6,412 nt of DNA from Planctomycetota bacterium (GTDB lineage: Bacteria; Planctomycetota; B143-G9): assembly GCA_003644275.1 (NCBI GenBank), contig QNBY01000067.1, positions 1-6,412 on the forward strand. The letters run 5' to 3'. The position numbers and the translations under genes were made by a program. Numbering within the stretch: position 1 is the stretch's first letter; the number at the start of each line of letters is the position of its first letter. The notes beneath the pieces were generated by a model. That model did no database searches. It was not told the DNA's origin and was given only the letters and a program-made list of their open reading frames with translations. Shown in pieces: positions 1-6,412 of the stretch.

Positions 1-443
1 CCGCCCCAGGGGCCCACGGCGAGCTCCCCTTCGCCCGCCGCCGTCACCGCCCGCCGGTCCGTGAGGTGCAGGCCGTAGGTGAACACCCCCCCGTACACCC
101 TGTCCGCTCCGAACCGGGCGGCCAGCCTCTTGCAGTTGCCGAGCCCGTTCTGCACGGAGAGCGCCGCCCCGACCCGGAGACCGGAGAGCGATTCCAGCAA
201 GGCGGGCAGGGCGCCGGTCTTCACCGTCACCAGCAGCAGGTCCGCGCTTTCGGGGGGATCGACGACGCAGGGAAGGCGGAAACGCCGGGGAGGCCCGGCC
301 GCCGCGCGCAACTCGAAGCCGCGCTCGGTCAGCTCCGCCGCCGCGGCGCGGTCGTGGTGCAGCAGGACGACCTCCGCGACGGACGAGAGGCGCGAGGCCA
401 GAAACAACCCCACCGCCCCCGGTCCCGCCGTCAGGATGCGCAC
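1..443 (-). CDS. panE: Ketopantoate 2-reductase family protein (PanE/ApbA), N-terminal part, cut by window edge
   Basis: Members of this family reduce 2-dehydropantoate to pantoate with NADPH in the cytosol, on the way to pantothenate and coenzyme A. The visible 147 residues are the N-terminal Rossmann half. Seen: the dinucleotide-binding loop G7-P-G-A-V-G12 after the first beta strand, the VTVKT segment (K75, matching the family's conserved lysine after strand four), VQNGLGN (N99, the conserved active-site Asn region) and VYGGVFTYG followed by a GEGELAVG stretch, all in the expected order and spacing. The catalytic Lys and Glu of the C-terminal domain lie outside the window. The start is GTG at 443, chosen because a strong GGAGGTG site sits just upstream and no in-frame ATG lies nearby. 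It follows the HEAT-protein gene by 23 bp on the same strand, so the two are probably co-transcribed. The family also contains paralogues of unknown substrate, so the pantoate role is likely but not proven here. Confidence 0.85.
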   Translation of the reverse strand, partial: MRILTAGPGAVGLFLASRLSSVAEVVLLHHDRAAAAELTERGFELRAAAGPPRRFRLPCVVDPPESADLLLVTVKTGALPALLESLSGLRVGAALSVQNGLGNCKRLAARFGADRVYGGVFTYGLHLTDRRAVTAAGEGELAVGPWG

Positions 444-447
444 CCTC

Positions 448-454
448 CACCTCC
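448..454 (-). promoter_or_regulatory. Ribosome binding site for the panE-like gene
   Basis: On the minus strand GGAGGTG lies 4 bases before the GTG at 443 (core GGAGG spaced 6). It falls inside the 23-bp gap after the HEAT gene stop codon and supports the GTG start. Confidence 0.7.
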
Positions 455-466
455 GGGGGAAGACGG

Positions 467-1957
467 TCAGTTCATTATGTCCAGCGGCCGGTACTTCTCG
501 ATGGAGTACTTGAAGATGTTGAGCTTCTTGCGCTGCTTCTCCACCCAGCGGGATATCTTGGGATTGCGGGCCGCTATCTCCTCCAGCTTCTCCACCAACT
601 TCTCGGCCTCGTCCACCAGTTTCTTGGCCTTCTCGAAGTTCTCCTTCGTCTTGGACTCGCCGAGGTTTATGTCGTCCAGCCTCTTCAGCGTGGCCGAAAG
701 CTCCCGGATGTACTTCTCCGTGTTCTTGAAGTCGTACCACCAGTTGTTCCAGTCCTCGTAGTCGGTCCCGCCGTTCCGGGCGGTCAGCGCCTCGAGGCAT
801 TCCGTGGCCGCGAAGCGCAGCGCGGGATCCTTCAGCTTCCCGATGGCGAAGAGGATGTACTCCTCCCGCGGGTTGTCCTTTTGAGAGGTGGACAGCACGG
901 GCGCCCAGCCTATCTTGTTGCGGGCCACCACCTTGCCGAGCGTCTTCAGCGCGGCCGACGCCACTTCCTTGTCCTCGTCCTCCGCCGCGGCCATCACCGC
1001 CTTTATGCACTTCTCCGAGCCCACGTCGTACAGCATCTCCAGCGCCTTTATGCGGGAGGCCGGATCGGACGAGGACAACGCGGCCAGAGCCACCGTCTCT
1101 ATGTCCGCGGCGTTCAGCCCCTTGAGAATGACGAACGCCGACTCCCTCTCCACCTTGTTGGAGGACACCACCGCCTTGCACAGGTAGGGCACGAGCTCGG
1201 GCGGCGGGAGCTTGCCCGCCCAGCTCCGGCAGGCGTCGAGCAGCGGCTTCACCGAGCCGTCCCCCAGCACCGCGAACACGTGTTCCTTCACCGAGGGATC
1301 CACCGACGCCCGCAGCGTCGCGCACACGTGGTCGAGCTCCTTCTTCATGCCCTTGGCCGCGAGCTTCCGGGCGAGCGCTATCAGGTCGGGCACGGCGGGC
1401 GGCCAGGGCGTGAACTCGAGCGCCCGCGCGGCCGCGACCGCCACGTCGAGCGACTCGTCCTTCAAGAACGGCGCTATGCGCGGCGCGTACTTCTTCAGGT
1501 GGAACCCTCCCAGAACGCGCAGCGCCGCCGCCCTCACCGCGGGAGACGGATCGTCCAGAAGCTTCGCCACGTCCGGCGCGCACTTCGAGCCGTAGCGGGA
1601 GAGCGCCCACGAGTAGGCCCGTATCTCGTCGCCCTTGCAGTTCTTCAGCGCCTCTATCAGCGCCTTCTCGGCCTCCGGGCGGGGCGGAATGTTCCCCAGC
1701 GCCACCGCCGCGCCGGCCCTGACGTGAGGATCCGAATCCTTCAGAGCCTCTATCAGGTACGGCACCGCCGAACCCTTCATGGCTATGAAACCCCTCACTC
1801 CCGCATTCCGCACCCGGTCGAAGCTCTGCGGCGTGTTGGGATCGAAGTCCTTCATCTTACCGAGGTACATCTTCGCCCTCAGCGGGTTGTACAGAAACAC
1901 CCCCGCCGCGACGAGCCCCACTATCACGATGCCGGCGAGTATCTTCTTTACGCTCAT
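467..1957 (-). CDS. Membrane-anchored HEAT-repeat protein with C-terminal coiled coil, function unknown
   Basis: The product is 496 residues. Residues 5-23 form one hydrophobic segment after a positively charged start (MSVKK), which reads as an uncleaved signal anchor or a signal peptide with no lipobox, placing the rest outside the cytoplasm. Residues about 63-342 are a run of HEAT-like helical pairs, for example 64-92, 128-152, 158-182 and 316-341, each with the usual DxxxxVRxxAxxALG pattern. A segment at 396-410 holds DYEDWNNWWYDF. Residues about 412-480 are charged and predicted coiled coil, ending in a basic stretch (EKQRKK). HEAT arrays are protein-binding scaffolds; no catalytic motif is visible. 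The open frame continues upstream to 2293, but that part lies antisense to the carbonic anhydrase gene, and ATG 1957 has GGGAG six bases before it, so 1957 is the start. It is divergent from the carbonic anhydrase-obg pair and precedes the panE-like gene by 23 bp. I do not recognise a named family. Confidence 0.85.
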   Translation of the reverse strand: MSVKKILAGIVIVGLVAAGVFLYNPLRAKMYLGKMKDFDPNTPQSFDRVRNAGVRGFIAMKGSAVPYLIEALKDSDPHVRAGAAVALGNIPPRPEAEKALIEALKNCKGDEIRAYSWALSRYGSKCAPDVAKLLDDPSPAVRAAALRVLGGFHLKKYAPRIAPFLKDESLDVAVAAARALEFTPWPPAVPDLIALARKLAAKGMKKELDHVCATLRASVDPSVKEHVFAVLGDGSVKPLLDACRSWAGKLPPPELVPYLCKAVVSSNKVERESAFVILKGLNAADIETVALAALSSSDPASRIKALEMLYDVGSEKCIKAVMAAAEDEDKEVASAALKTLGKVVARNKIGWAPVLSTSQKDNPREEYILFAIGKLKDPALRFAATECLEALTARNGGTDYEDWNNWWYDFKNTEKYIRELSATLKRLDDINLGESKTKENFEKAKKLVDEAEKLVEKLEEIAARNPKISRWVEKQRKKLNIFKYSIEKYRPLDIMN

Positions 1958-2012
1958 CACACGCTCCCGGTCGGTGGAAAAAGGGTACAATTCCTTGTCT
2001 GATCCGTTCGAG

Positions 2013-2031
2013 CCGGCCGAGCCTCGGCCGG
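2013..2031. repeat. GC-rich inverted repeat in the divergent intergenic region
   Basis: CCGGCCGAG and its exact reverse complement CTCGGCCGG flank a single C. As RNA this would fold to a stem of about 7 bp with a 5-base loop; as DNA it is a 19-bp palindrome. It has no T-tract on either side, so it does not look like a terminator. It may be a protein-binding site or a leader hairpin. Confidence 0.55.
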
Positions 2032-2058
2032 AACATGATAAGGTATGTCCTTTTTCGC

Positions 2059-2079
2059 CCCCGGCAATCCTGTCCGGGG
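2059..2079. repeat. Second GC-rich inverted repeat ahead of the carbonic anhydrase gene
   Basis: CCCCGG at 2059-2064 pairs with CCGGGG at 2074-2079 across a 9-base loop. It lies about 20 bases before the ribosome binding site of the carbonic anhydrase gene, and a T5 run precedes it at 2051-2055. In GC-rich DNA a 6-bp match can arise by chance. Confidence 0.3.
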
Positions 2080-2099
2080 CGCGCGGAAACGAGCAAGGC

Positions 2100-2105
2100 G
2101 GGAGG
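2100..2105 (+). promoter_or_regulatory. Ribosome binding site that selects a GTG start for the carbonic anhydrase gene
   Basis: GGGAGG sits 6 bases before GTG 2112. The in-frame ATG at 2124 has no comparable site at a usable distance, so the GTG start is preferred. Confidence 0.6.
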
Positions 2106-2111
2106 CGCGAC

Positions 2112-2637
2112 GTGGCGGCACCCATGCGGAGAATCCCAAGGGAGGAAGGAAAGGGCTTCGTGTACATCGCCCCCGGCGCCGTGGTCTGCGGCGACGTGAG
2201 GCTCGGCGAGGACGTGAACGTATGGTTCGGCGCCGTGCTGCGGGGCGACGAGGCGAGGATAACCGTGGGCGACGGCACCAACGTACAGGACAACGCCGTC
2301 CTCCACTGCGACCCCGGCGTGCCGCTCGAGGTGGGTTCCTACGTCACCATCGGCCACTCCGCCGTCGTGCACTGCGCCTCGGTGGGCGACCGCACCATCG
2401 TGGGCATGGGCTCGGTGCTGCTGGCGGGCGCGCGGATAGGCCCCGACTCCATCGTGGCGGCGGGCTCGGTGGTTCCCCCGAACAAGAGCTACCCGCCCCG
2501 CTCCCTCGTGCTGGGCTCTCCCGCCCGCGTGGTGCGCGGGCTCACGGACGCCGAGGTGGAGGCGCTGGCCGAGTCCGCCCTCCACTACATACAGCTCGCG
2601 CGTTCCTCCCTCTCCGTGAGGTTCTACGGCGGCGGCG

Positions 2638-2648
<11 letters not shown>
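2112..2648 (+). CDS. Gamma-class carbonic anhydrase-like left-handed beta-helix protein (CamH/YrdA/PaaY type)
   Basis: The 178-residue product is a hexapeptide-repeat protein of the gamma-carbonic anhydrase family, whose trimers bind a metal between subunits and in characterised members interconvert CO2 and bicarbonate in the cytosol. Seen: repeated V/I-G-D turns along residues 20-140; RGDEARI with R44 and D46, matching conserved active-site residues; NVQDN (Q59); and the three metal-binding histidines H65 (VLHCD), H82 (IGHS) and H87 (VVHC) in the spacing of the short family branch. The C terminus has the expected [11 protein letters not shown] and a helix ending in [11 protein letters not shown]. 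Length is normal. A GTG start at 2112 is preferred over ATG 2124 because of its GGGAGG site; the choice changes only four residues. The gene overlaps obg by 11 bp, so the two are probably translated in a coupled way. Several homologues lack measurable anhydrase activity, so the enzyme role is inferred. No acyltransferase partner is present nearby. Confidence 0.88.
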
Positions 2649-3627
<979 letters not shown>

Positions 3628-3660
3628 GCCCCCCTCGTCCTCTCCGGGAAGGCGAAAAAC

Positions 3661-3688
3661 TTGACACTATATTAGAATATGCTAATAT
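3661..3688 (+). promoter_or_regulatory. Sigma-70-type promoter of the arsR-efflux operon
   Basis: A perfect TTGACA at 3661-3666 is followed after 16 bases by TAATAT at 3683-3688 (4 of 6 to TATAAT). Transcription would start near 3695, only about 6 bases before ATG 3701. The segment is very AT-rich in otherwise GC-rich DNA. A second -10-like hexamer, TATACT at 3694-3699, is a closer match but has only a poor -35 (TTAGAA, 3672-3677). Confidence 0.7.
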
Positions 3689-3690
3689 AG
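3667..3690. promoter_or_regulatory. Palindromic operator, probably for the ArsR-family repressor
   Basis: CTATATTAG (3667-3675) and its exact reverse complement CTAATATAG (3682-3690) flank AATATG, whose central ATAT is also symmetric. Eleven of the 12 base pairs of the 24-bp palindrome match; only 3676/3681 does not. It fills the space between the -35 and -10 and covers the -10, so a bound dimer would block RNA polymerase. AT-rich palindromes of this size over the promoter are typical of ArsR/SmtB repressors. Binding by the adjacent product is inferred from position. Confidence 0.75.
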
Positions 3691-3700
3691 CAATATACTA

Positions 3701-4054
3701 ATGGACGACACCGACCCGGAAACCGCCATGAGGAAATGGGACGACGAAATGCTTGCGGTGCTCGCCGAGAGGTTCAAGGCGCTCGCCCATCCGCTGAGGG
3801 TGAAGATCGTCGAGGTGCTGCTCGACGGCCCTTCCTCGGTGAACCGACTCGCCGAGGAGGTAGGCGCGCCGCAGGCGGTGGTCTCCCAGCACCTCCAGAA
3901 GCTCTGGGCCAGCGGCTTCGTGCGCCGCAGCCGCCACGGCACGCGCGTGGTGTACCGGGTCATAGGGGATGACCTTTCCCTGCTGTTGGAGTGCGTCAGG
4001 GGATGCCTCCTCGTGAAATCCGACACGGAGGACGAACGCGATGACGAGGAATAA
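3701..4054 (+). CDS. ArsR/SmtB-family winged-helix repressor of the downstream efflux genes
   Basis: The 117-residue product is a dimeric DNA-binding repressor that would leave its operator on sensing a ligand. Seen: the family opening FKALAHPLRVKIVEVLLDG (25-43), the helix-turn-helix VNRLAEEVGAPQAVVSQHLQKL (47-68), and the wing ASGFVRRSRHGTRVVYRV (70-87). The DNA-facing helix lacks the ELCVC metal site of classical arsenic sensors. The only cysteines are C98 and C102, four residues apart in the C-terminal helix (LLLECVRGCLL), where a metal or thiol site could form. The tail is acidic (SDTEDERDDEE). The start at ATG 3701 has no ribosome binding site and would give a leader of only a few bases; ATG 3749, preceded by GGGA, is an alternative that removes 16 residues but keeps the fold. 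It overlaps the adaptor gene by 14 bp, which implies one operon with autoregulation. The ligand is unknown. Confidence 0.92.
   Translation: MDDTDPETAMRKWDDEMLAVLAERFKALAHPLRVKIVEVLLDGPSSVNRLAEEVGAPQAVVSQHLQKLWASGFVRRSRHGTRVVYRVIGDDLSLLLECVRGCLLVKSDTEDERDDEE
4027..4032 (+). promoter_or_regulatory. Ribosome binding site of the adaptor gene, inside the end of arsR
   Basis: GGAGGA lies 8 bases before ATG 4041 and within the last codons of the repressor gene. It fixes the adaptor start and supports independent initiation as well as coupling, in contrast to the repressor gene, which lacks such a site. Confidence 0.65.
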
Positions 4055-5357
4055 GATAGTGTTCGCGCTCTGCTCGCTCGGCGGGCTGGCGCTCATCATC
4101 ATGTATCTGACCGGCGTCTTCACGCCGGGCCGCATCCATCCCGGGAAACACCCGGGCCCCGTCGGAGAGCACTGGAAGGGCGGCGCGGGCTACACCGTCG
4201 CCGCCGAGCCCCTCACCGAGTACTACTACGGCGTGGGCACCGTCCGGTCCGTCACCCAGTCCATGATCTCCGGCCAGGTGAACGGCACGGTGATCGAGGT
4301 GTTCGTCGGCGACGGCGATCGGGTGAAGAAGGGACAGAAACTCCTCAAGATAGACGACCGCGAGTACATGACCATGCTGCGCGAGGCCGAGAAGGGCCTC
4401 GAAATGGCCAAGGTCCGCAGCCAGCAGGCGGCGCAGATGCTTCTCCAGGCCCAGGCGCAGCACCAGCAGGCCCTCACGGGCAAGCGCGTGGCCGAGCTCG
4501 CCCGCGCCCAGGCGTTGCAGGGCCTCACCGCCGCCGAGGAGAACTACCGCCGCGCGGAGGCCGACTTCCGCCGCATAGAGAAGCTCTTCGCCTCCGGCAG
4601 CGTCTCCGAGCAGCAATACGACGCAATGAAGGCCGCGTGGGTGGCCGCCAAGGCCCAGGCCGAGCAGGCCAAGCTCGCCGTCAGGACCGCCGAGGACGGC
4701 ATAAAGCAAGCCGAGGAGGCCGTCAAGGCCGCCCAGGCCGGCGTAGCGCAGGCCCGCTCCGGCGTCGAGGCCGCCGAGCTCGGCGTCAAGCAGGCCGAAC
4801 AGGTGGTCGAGCGCGCCCGCATCGCCCTCTCCTACACCGAAGTCAAGGCCCCCGCCGACGGCTTCATCGGCCAGACCTTCGTGGACCCCGGCGACCTCGT
4901 CTATCCCGGAAAGCCCCTCGTGGACTTCTACTCCAAGGGCGGCTTCGAGGTCTCCACCCTCGTCCGCGAGGCCCTCTTCACCAAGGTCGAGATAGGCGAC
5001 GAGTACGACGTAGTCGTGGACGCCCTCGACCTCAAGCTCAAGGGCAAGGTCACCGAGATAGTCCCCTCCGCCGACCCCATGAGCCGCACCTTCATGGTGA
5101 AGGTCGCCGTGGAGGGCGACGAGAAGCTCTTCCCCGGCATGTTCGCCCGCGTCGCCATACCCGTGGCGGTGCACGACGCCGTCTTCGTGCCTTCCTCCGC
5201 CGTCCGCCGCGTGGGGATGCTCACCATGGTCCGGGCGAAGGAAGGCGGCTTCGCCGTCATGCGCTACGTCAAGCTCGGCCGCTCCTTCGGCGACAAGGTC
5301 GAGGTCCTCAGCGGCCTGAAGCCCGGTGACGTCGTGGACGCCGGAGGGAAGGAATGA
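4041..5357 (+). CDS. RND efflux periplasmic adaptor (membrane fusion protein, HlyD/AcrA family) with long coiled-coil hairpin
   Basis: This 438-residue protein would link the inner-membrane RND pump to an outer-membrane channel. Residues 5-27 are a membrane anchor; the Cys at 11 is not in a convincing lipobox (FALC). The two halves of the lipoyl domain are SGQVNGTVIEVFVGDGDRVKKGQ (77-99) and TEVKAPADGFIGQTFVDPGDLVYPG (266-290). Between them, about 108-262, is a coiled-coil hairpin with its turn near LFASGSVSEQQYD (182-194), the motif found in AcrA-like proteins. Each helix is about 75 residues, roughly twice what I recall for AcrA. The returning helix contains four consecutive 14-residue units (207-262), alanine-rich with the pattern xxQAxxxVxxAxxG. 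The beta-barrel and membrane-proximal domains follow (300-438: TEIVPSADPMSRTFMVKV, FPGMFARVAIPV, VPSSAVR, GLKPGDVV). It overlaps arsR by 14 bp and the pump gene by 4 bp. The substrate is not deducible. Confidence 0.93.
   Translation: MTRNKIVFALCSLGGLALIIMYLTGVFTPGRIHPGKHPGPVGEHWKGGAGYTVAAEPLTEYYYGVGTVRSVTQSMISGQVNGTVIEVFVGDGDRVKKGQKLLKIDDREYMTMLREAEKGLEMAKVRSQQAAQMLLQAQAQHQQALTGKRVAELARAQALQGLTAAEENYRRAEADFRRIEKLFASGSVSEQQYDAMKAAWVAAKAQAEQAKLAVRTAEDGIKQAEEAVKAAQAGVAQARSGVEAAELGVKQAEQVVERARIALSYTEVKAPADGFIGQTFVDPGDLVYPGKPLVDFYSKGGFEVSTLVREALFTKVEIGDEYDVVVDALDLKLKGKVTEIVPSADPMSRTFMVKVAVEGDEKLFPGMFARVAIPVAVHDAVFVPSSAVRRVGMLTMVRAKEGGFAVMRYVKLGRSFGDKVEVLSGLKPGDVVDAGGKE
4659..4826 (+). repeat. Four tandem 14-residue units coding the returning helix of the adaptor hairpin
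   Basis: Codons 207-262 of the adaptor divide without gaps into four 14-residue units starting AEQAKLAV, IKQAEEAV, VAQARSGV and VKQAEQVV. The first three end in Gly. Fourteen residues are two heptads, so the periodicity suits a coiled coil. The DNA copies (42 bp) have diverged, so this is an old protein-level repeat and not a recent tandem duplication. Confidence 0.65.
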
Positions 5358-6412
5358 GCTCCGAGAAAGGCTTCGTCCGGGGAACGGTGGACTACTTCCT
5401 CGAGACGAGGAACTCCATCCTGCTGCTCATCCTCGCCGTGGCCCTCGGCATCTCCGCCGTGCTCCTCACGCCCCGCGAGGAAGAGCCGCAGATAATCGTC
5501 CCCCTCGCCGACGTGTACGCCTTCTTCCCCGGCGCCAGCGCCGAGGAAGTGGAGACGCTCGTCGCCACTCCCCTCGAAAAGATCCTCTGGCAGATAGACG
5601 GTGTGGAGTACGTCTATTCCACCTCCTACCGCGACTTCGCGGTGGCCACCGTCCGCTTCTACGTGGGCGAGGACCGCGAGGACTCCCTCGTCAAGCTCTA
5701 CAACAAGATAAACATGAACCTCGACCTCGTCCCGCCCGGCGTCACCTCCTGGCTCGTGAAGCCGGTCGAGGTGGACGACGTCCCCATCGTGAACCTCACC
5801 ATCTTCTCGGATCGCTACGACGACCACGAACTCCACCGCATGGGCGAAGAACTCCTCGCCCGCCTCGACTCCGTGAAGGACATATCCCGCACCGGCATAA
5901 CGGGCGGTCGAAAGCGCGAGATTCGCGTGGAGATAGACCCCGACCTCTGCGCGGGCATGAACGTCTCCCCCCTCCAGGTGGCCAAGACGCTCCAGGGGGC
6001 GGACGCCTCGCTCACCGCCGGGGCCTTCGAGCGCTTCAACGGCGAGATGAAGGTCACCACCGGCCCCTTCCTGATGAGCAAGCGCGACGTGGAGACCCTC
6101 GTCGTGGGCGTCTATCAGGGCAGGCCGGTGTACGTGAAGGACGTCGCCCGCGTCCTCGACGGACCCGAGGAAGTCAAAAGTTACACCCGCTTCGGCTACG
6201 GCCCCGCCTCCGGCGTGGACGAGGAACAAAGGTCGAAGACCTGGAACGCCGTCACCCTCTGCTTCGCCAAGAAGAAAGGCACCAACGCCGTCTGGGTGGC
6301 CGAGGACCTGATACGCGAGGCGGAGCGCCTCAAGAAGGAAATACTCCCCGCCGACGTTCACATGGAGGTCACCCGAGACTACGGTGAGACCGCCAACGAC
6401 AAGGTGAACGAG
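5354..6412 (+). CDS. RND-family efflux transporter, inner-membrane subunit, N-terminal third, cut by window edge
   Basis: RND pumps use the proton gradient to expel compounds through a tripartite complex. The 353 visible residues run open to the right edge; family members are about 1000-1100 residues. Seen: a cytoplasmic start, TM1 at about 21-40 (SILLLILAVALGISAVLLTP), then REEEPQIIVPLADVYAFFPGA (41-61) and ASAEEVETLVATPLEKILWQ, the standard opening of the first porter subdomain. DDVPIVNLTI (141-150) marks the second, and KKKGTNAVWVAEDLIREAERL (307-326) and VTRDYGETANDKVNE (339-353) approach TM2. The proton-relay residues in TM4 lie outside. The PREEEPQ and YGETANDKVN segments resemble a branch of uncharacterised pumps between the drug (HAE1) and metal (CusA) types; this is recalled family knowledge, not computed. 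The start ATG 5354 overlaps the adaptor stop (ATGA), with GGAGGG five bases upstream. Control would come from the arsR promoter. Confidence 0.93.
   Translation, partial: MSSEKGFVRGTVDYFLETRNSILLLILAVALGISAVLLTPREEEPQIIVPLADVYAFFPGASAEEVETLVATPLEKILWQIDGVEYVYSTSYRDFAVATVRFYVGEDREDSLVKLYNKINMNLDLVPPGVTSWLVKPVEVDDVPIVNLTIFSDRYDDHELHRMGEELLARLDSVKDISRTGITGGRKREIRVEIDPDLCAGMNVSPLQVAKTLQGADASLTAGAFERFNGEMKVTTGPFLMSKRDVETLVVGVYQGRPVYVKDVARVLDGPEEVKSYTRFGYGPASGVDEEQRSKTWNAVTLCFAKKKGTNAVWVAEDLIREAERLKKEILPADVHMEVTRDYGETANDKVNE

Larger units (their letters stand above)
1958..2111. other. Divergent intergenic region between the HEAT-protein and carbonic anhydrase genes
   Basis: About 150 bp separate the two divergent starts, so promoters for both directions should lie here. 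I see isolated -10-like hexamers: TACAAT at 1986-1991 for the rightward genes and TATCAT on the minus strand (2040-2035) for the leftward genes, each 5 of 6 to consensus. Neither has a good -35 at the right distance. Two inverted repeats occur between them (2013-2031 and 2059-2079). The two -10 candidates face each other, so transcripts from them would overlap. The assignments are weak. Confidence 0.4.

Noticed and set aside
881..2002. Long rightward open frame opposite the HEAT gene
   Set aside because: Arg/His-rich shadow translation typical of the opposite strand of a GC-rich gene; no domain or ribosome binding site.
2051..2079. Hairpin 2059-2079 with the nearby T5/A5 run as an intrinsic terminator
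   Set aside because: The T run lies on the 5' side for rightward transcription, and for leftward transcription the stem is followed by A residues, not U; neither fits.
1779..2111. Upstream extension of the carbonic anhydrase frame to ATG 1779
   Set aside because: It runs antisense through the start of the HEAT gene and adds 111 residues not found in this compact family; GTG 2112 with GGGAGG gives normal length.
1958..2293. Upstream extension of the HEAT-protein reading frame to an ATG at 2293
   Set aside because: The 112 extra residues are antisense to the carbonic anhydrase gene, low in recognisable structure, and would bury the signal-anchor start MSVKK, which has its own GGGAG site.
3628..3660. 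Possible terminator between obg and the arsR promoter
   Set aside because: No stable stem followed by a T-tract is visible; the A5 run at 3655-3659 is on the wrong strand for a rightward terminator. Readthrough from obg is possible.
4059..4075. Lipoprotein signal at adaptor Cys11
   Set aside because: The residues before the cysteine (FAL) do not fit a lipobox and the hydrophobic stretch continues for more than ten residues beyond it, which fits an uncleaved membrane anchor.
3996..5174. Long leftward open frame opposite the adaptor gene (392 codons)
   Set aside because: Composition (Gly, Leu, His, Asp) mirrors the adaptor codons; it has no recognisable motif and is fully contained in a well-supported gene.
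5264..6387. Two long open frames overlapping the pump gene (leftward 5264-6361 and rightward 5326-6387)
   Set aside because: The frame starting at 5354 gives an unmistakable RND transporter that simply lacks a stop within the window; the others are shadows.

Overview
The window is a GC-rich chromosomal segment (AT-rich only in one short patch near 3655-3702) from a bacterium with a two-membrane envelope, since it encodes a membrane fusion protein and an RND transporter. ATA is a common Ile codon despite the high GC, and strong GGAGG-type ribosome binding sites are frequent. These traits, plus a membrane-anchored HEAT-repeat protein, would fit several GC-rich Gram-negative or candidate phyla. 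I cannot name the organism. I see no mobile elements, CRISPR arrays, rRNA or tRNA genes.

Layout. Positions 1-1957 carry a leftward pair: a HEAT-repeat protein with one N-terminal membrane anchor (467-1957), followed 23 bp later by the 5' part of a ketopantoate reductase gene (panE/apbA family, 1-443, cut by the window edge). A divergent intergenic region of about 150 bp (1958-2111) holds two inverted repeats. Rightward from there come a gamma-class carbonic anhydrase-like protein (2112-2648) and the ribosome-assembly GTPase Obg (2638-3627), overlapping by 11 bp.

A third unit starts after a 73-bp gap. A TTGACA promoter overlaps a near-perfect 24-bp AT-rich palindrome that directly precedes an ArsR-family repressor gene (3701-4054). 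This overlaps by 14 bp a periplasmic adaptor (membrane fusion protein, 4041-5357), which overlaps by 4 bp an RND-type inner-membrane transporter (5354 to the right edge, open). The tight overlaps indicate one operon: an autoregulated, ligand-inducible efflux system whose substrate cannot be read from the sequence. No outer-membrane TolC-type channel is in the window.

Most of the window is recognisable housekeeping and efflux machinery; I find no convincing evidence of an undescribed system. The points most worth following are the ArsR operator and short-leader promoter, the two-cysteine pair in the ArsR C-terminal helix, the unusually long repeat-built hairpin of the adaptor, and the unassigned membrane-anchored HEAT protein.
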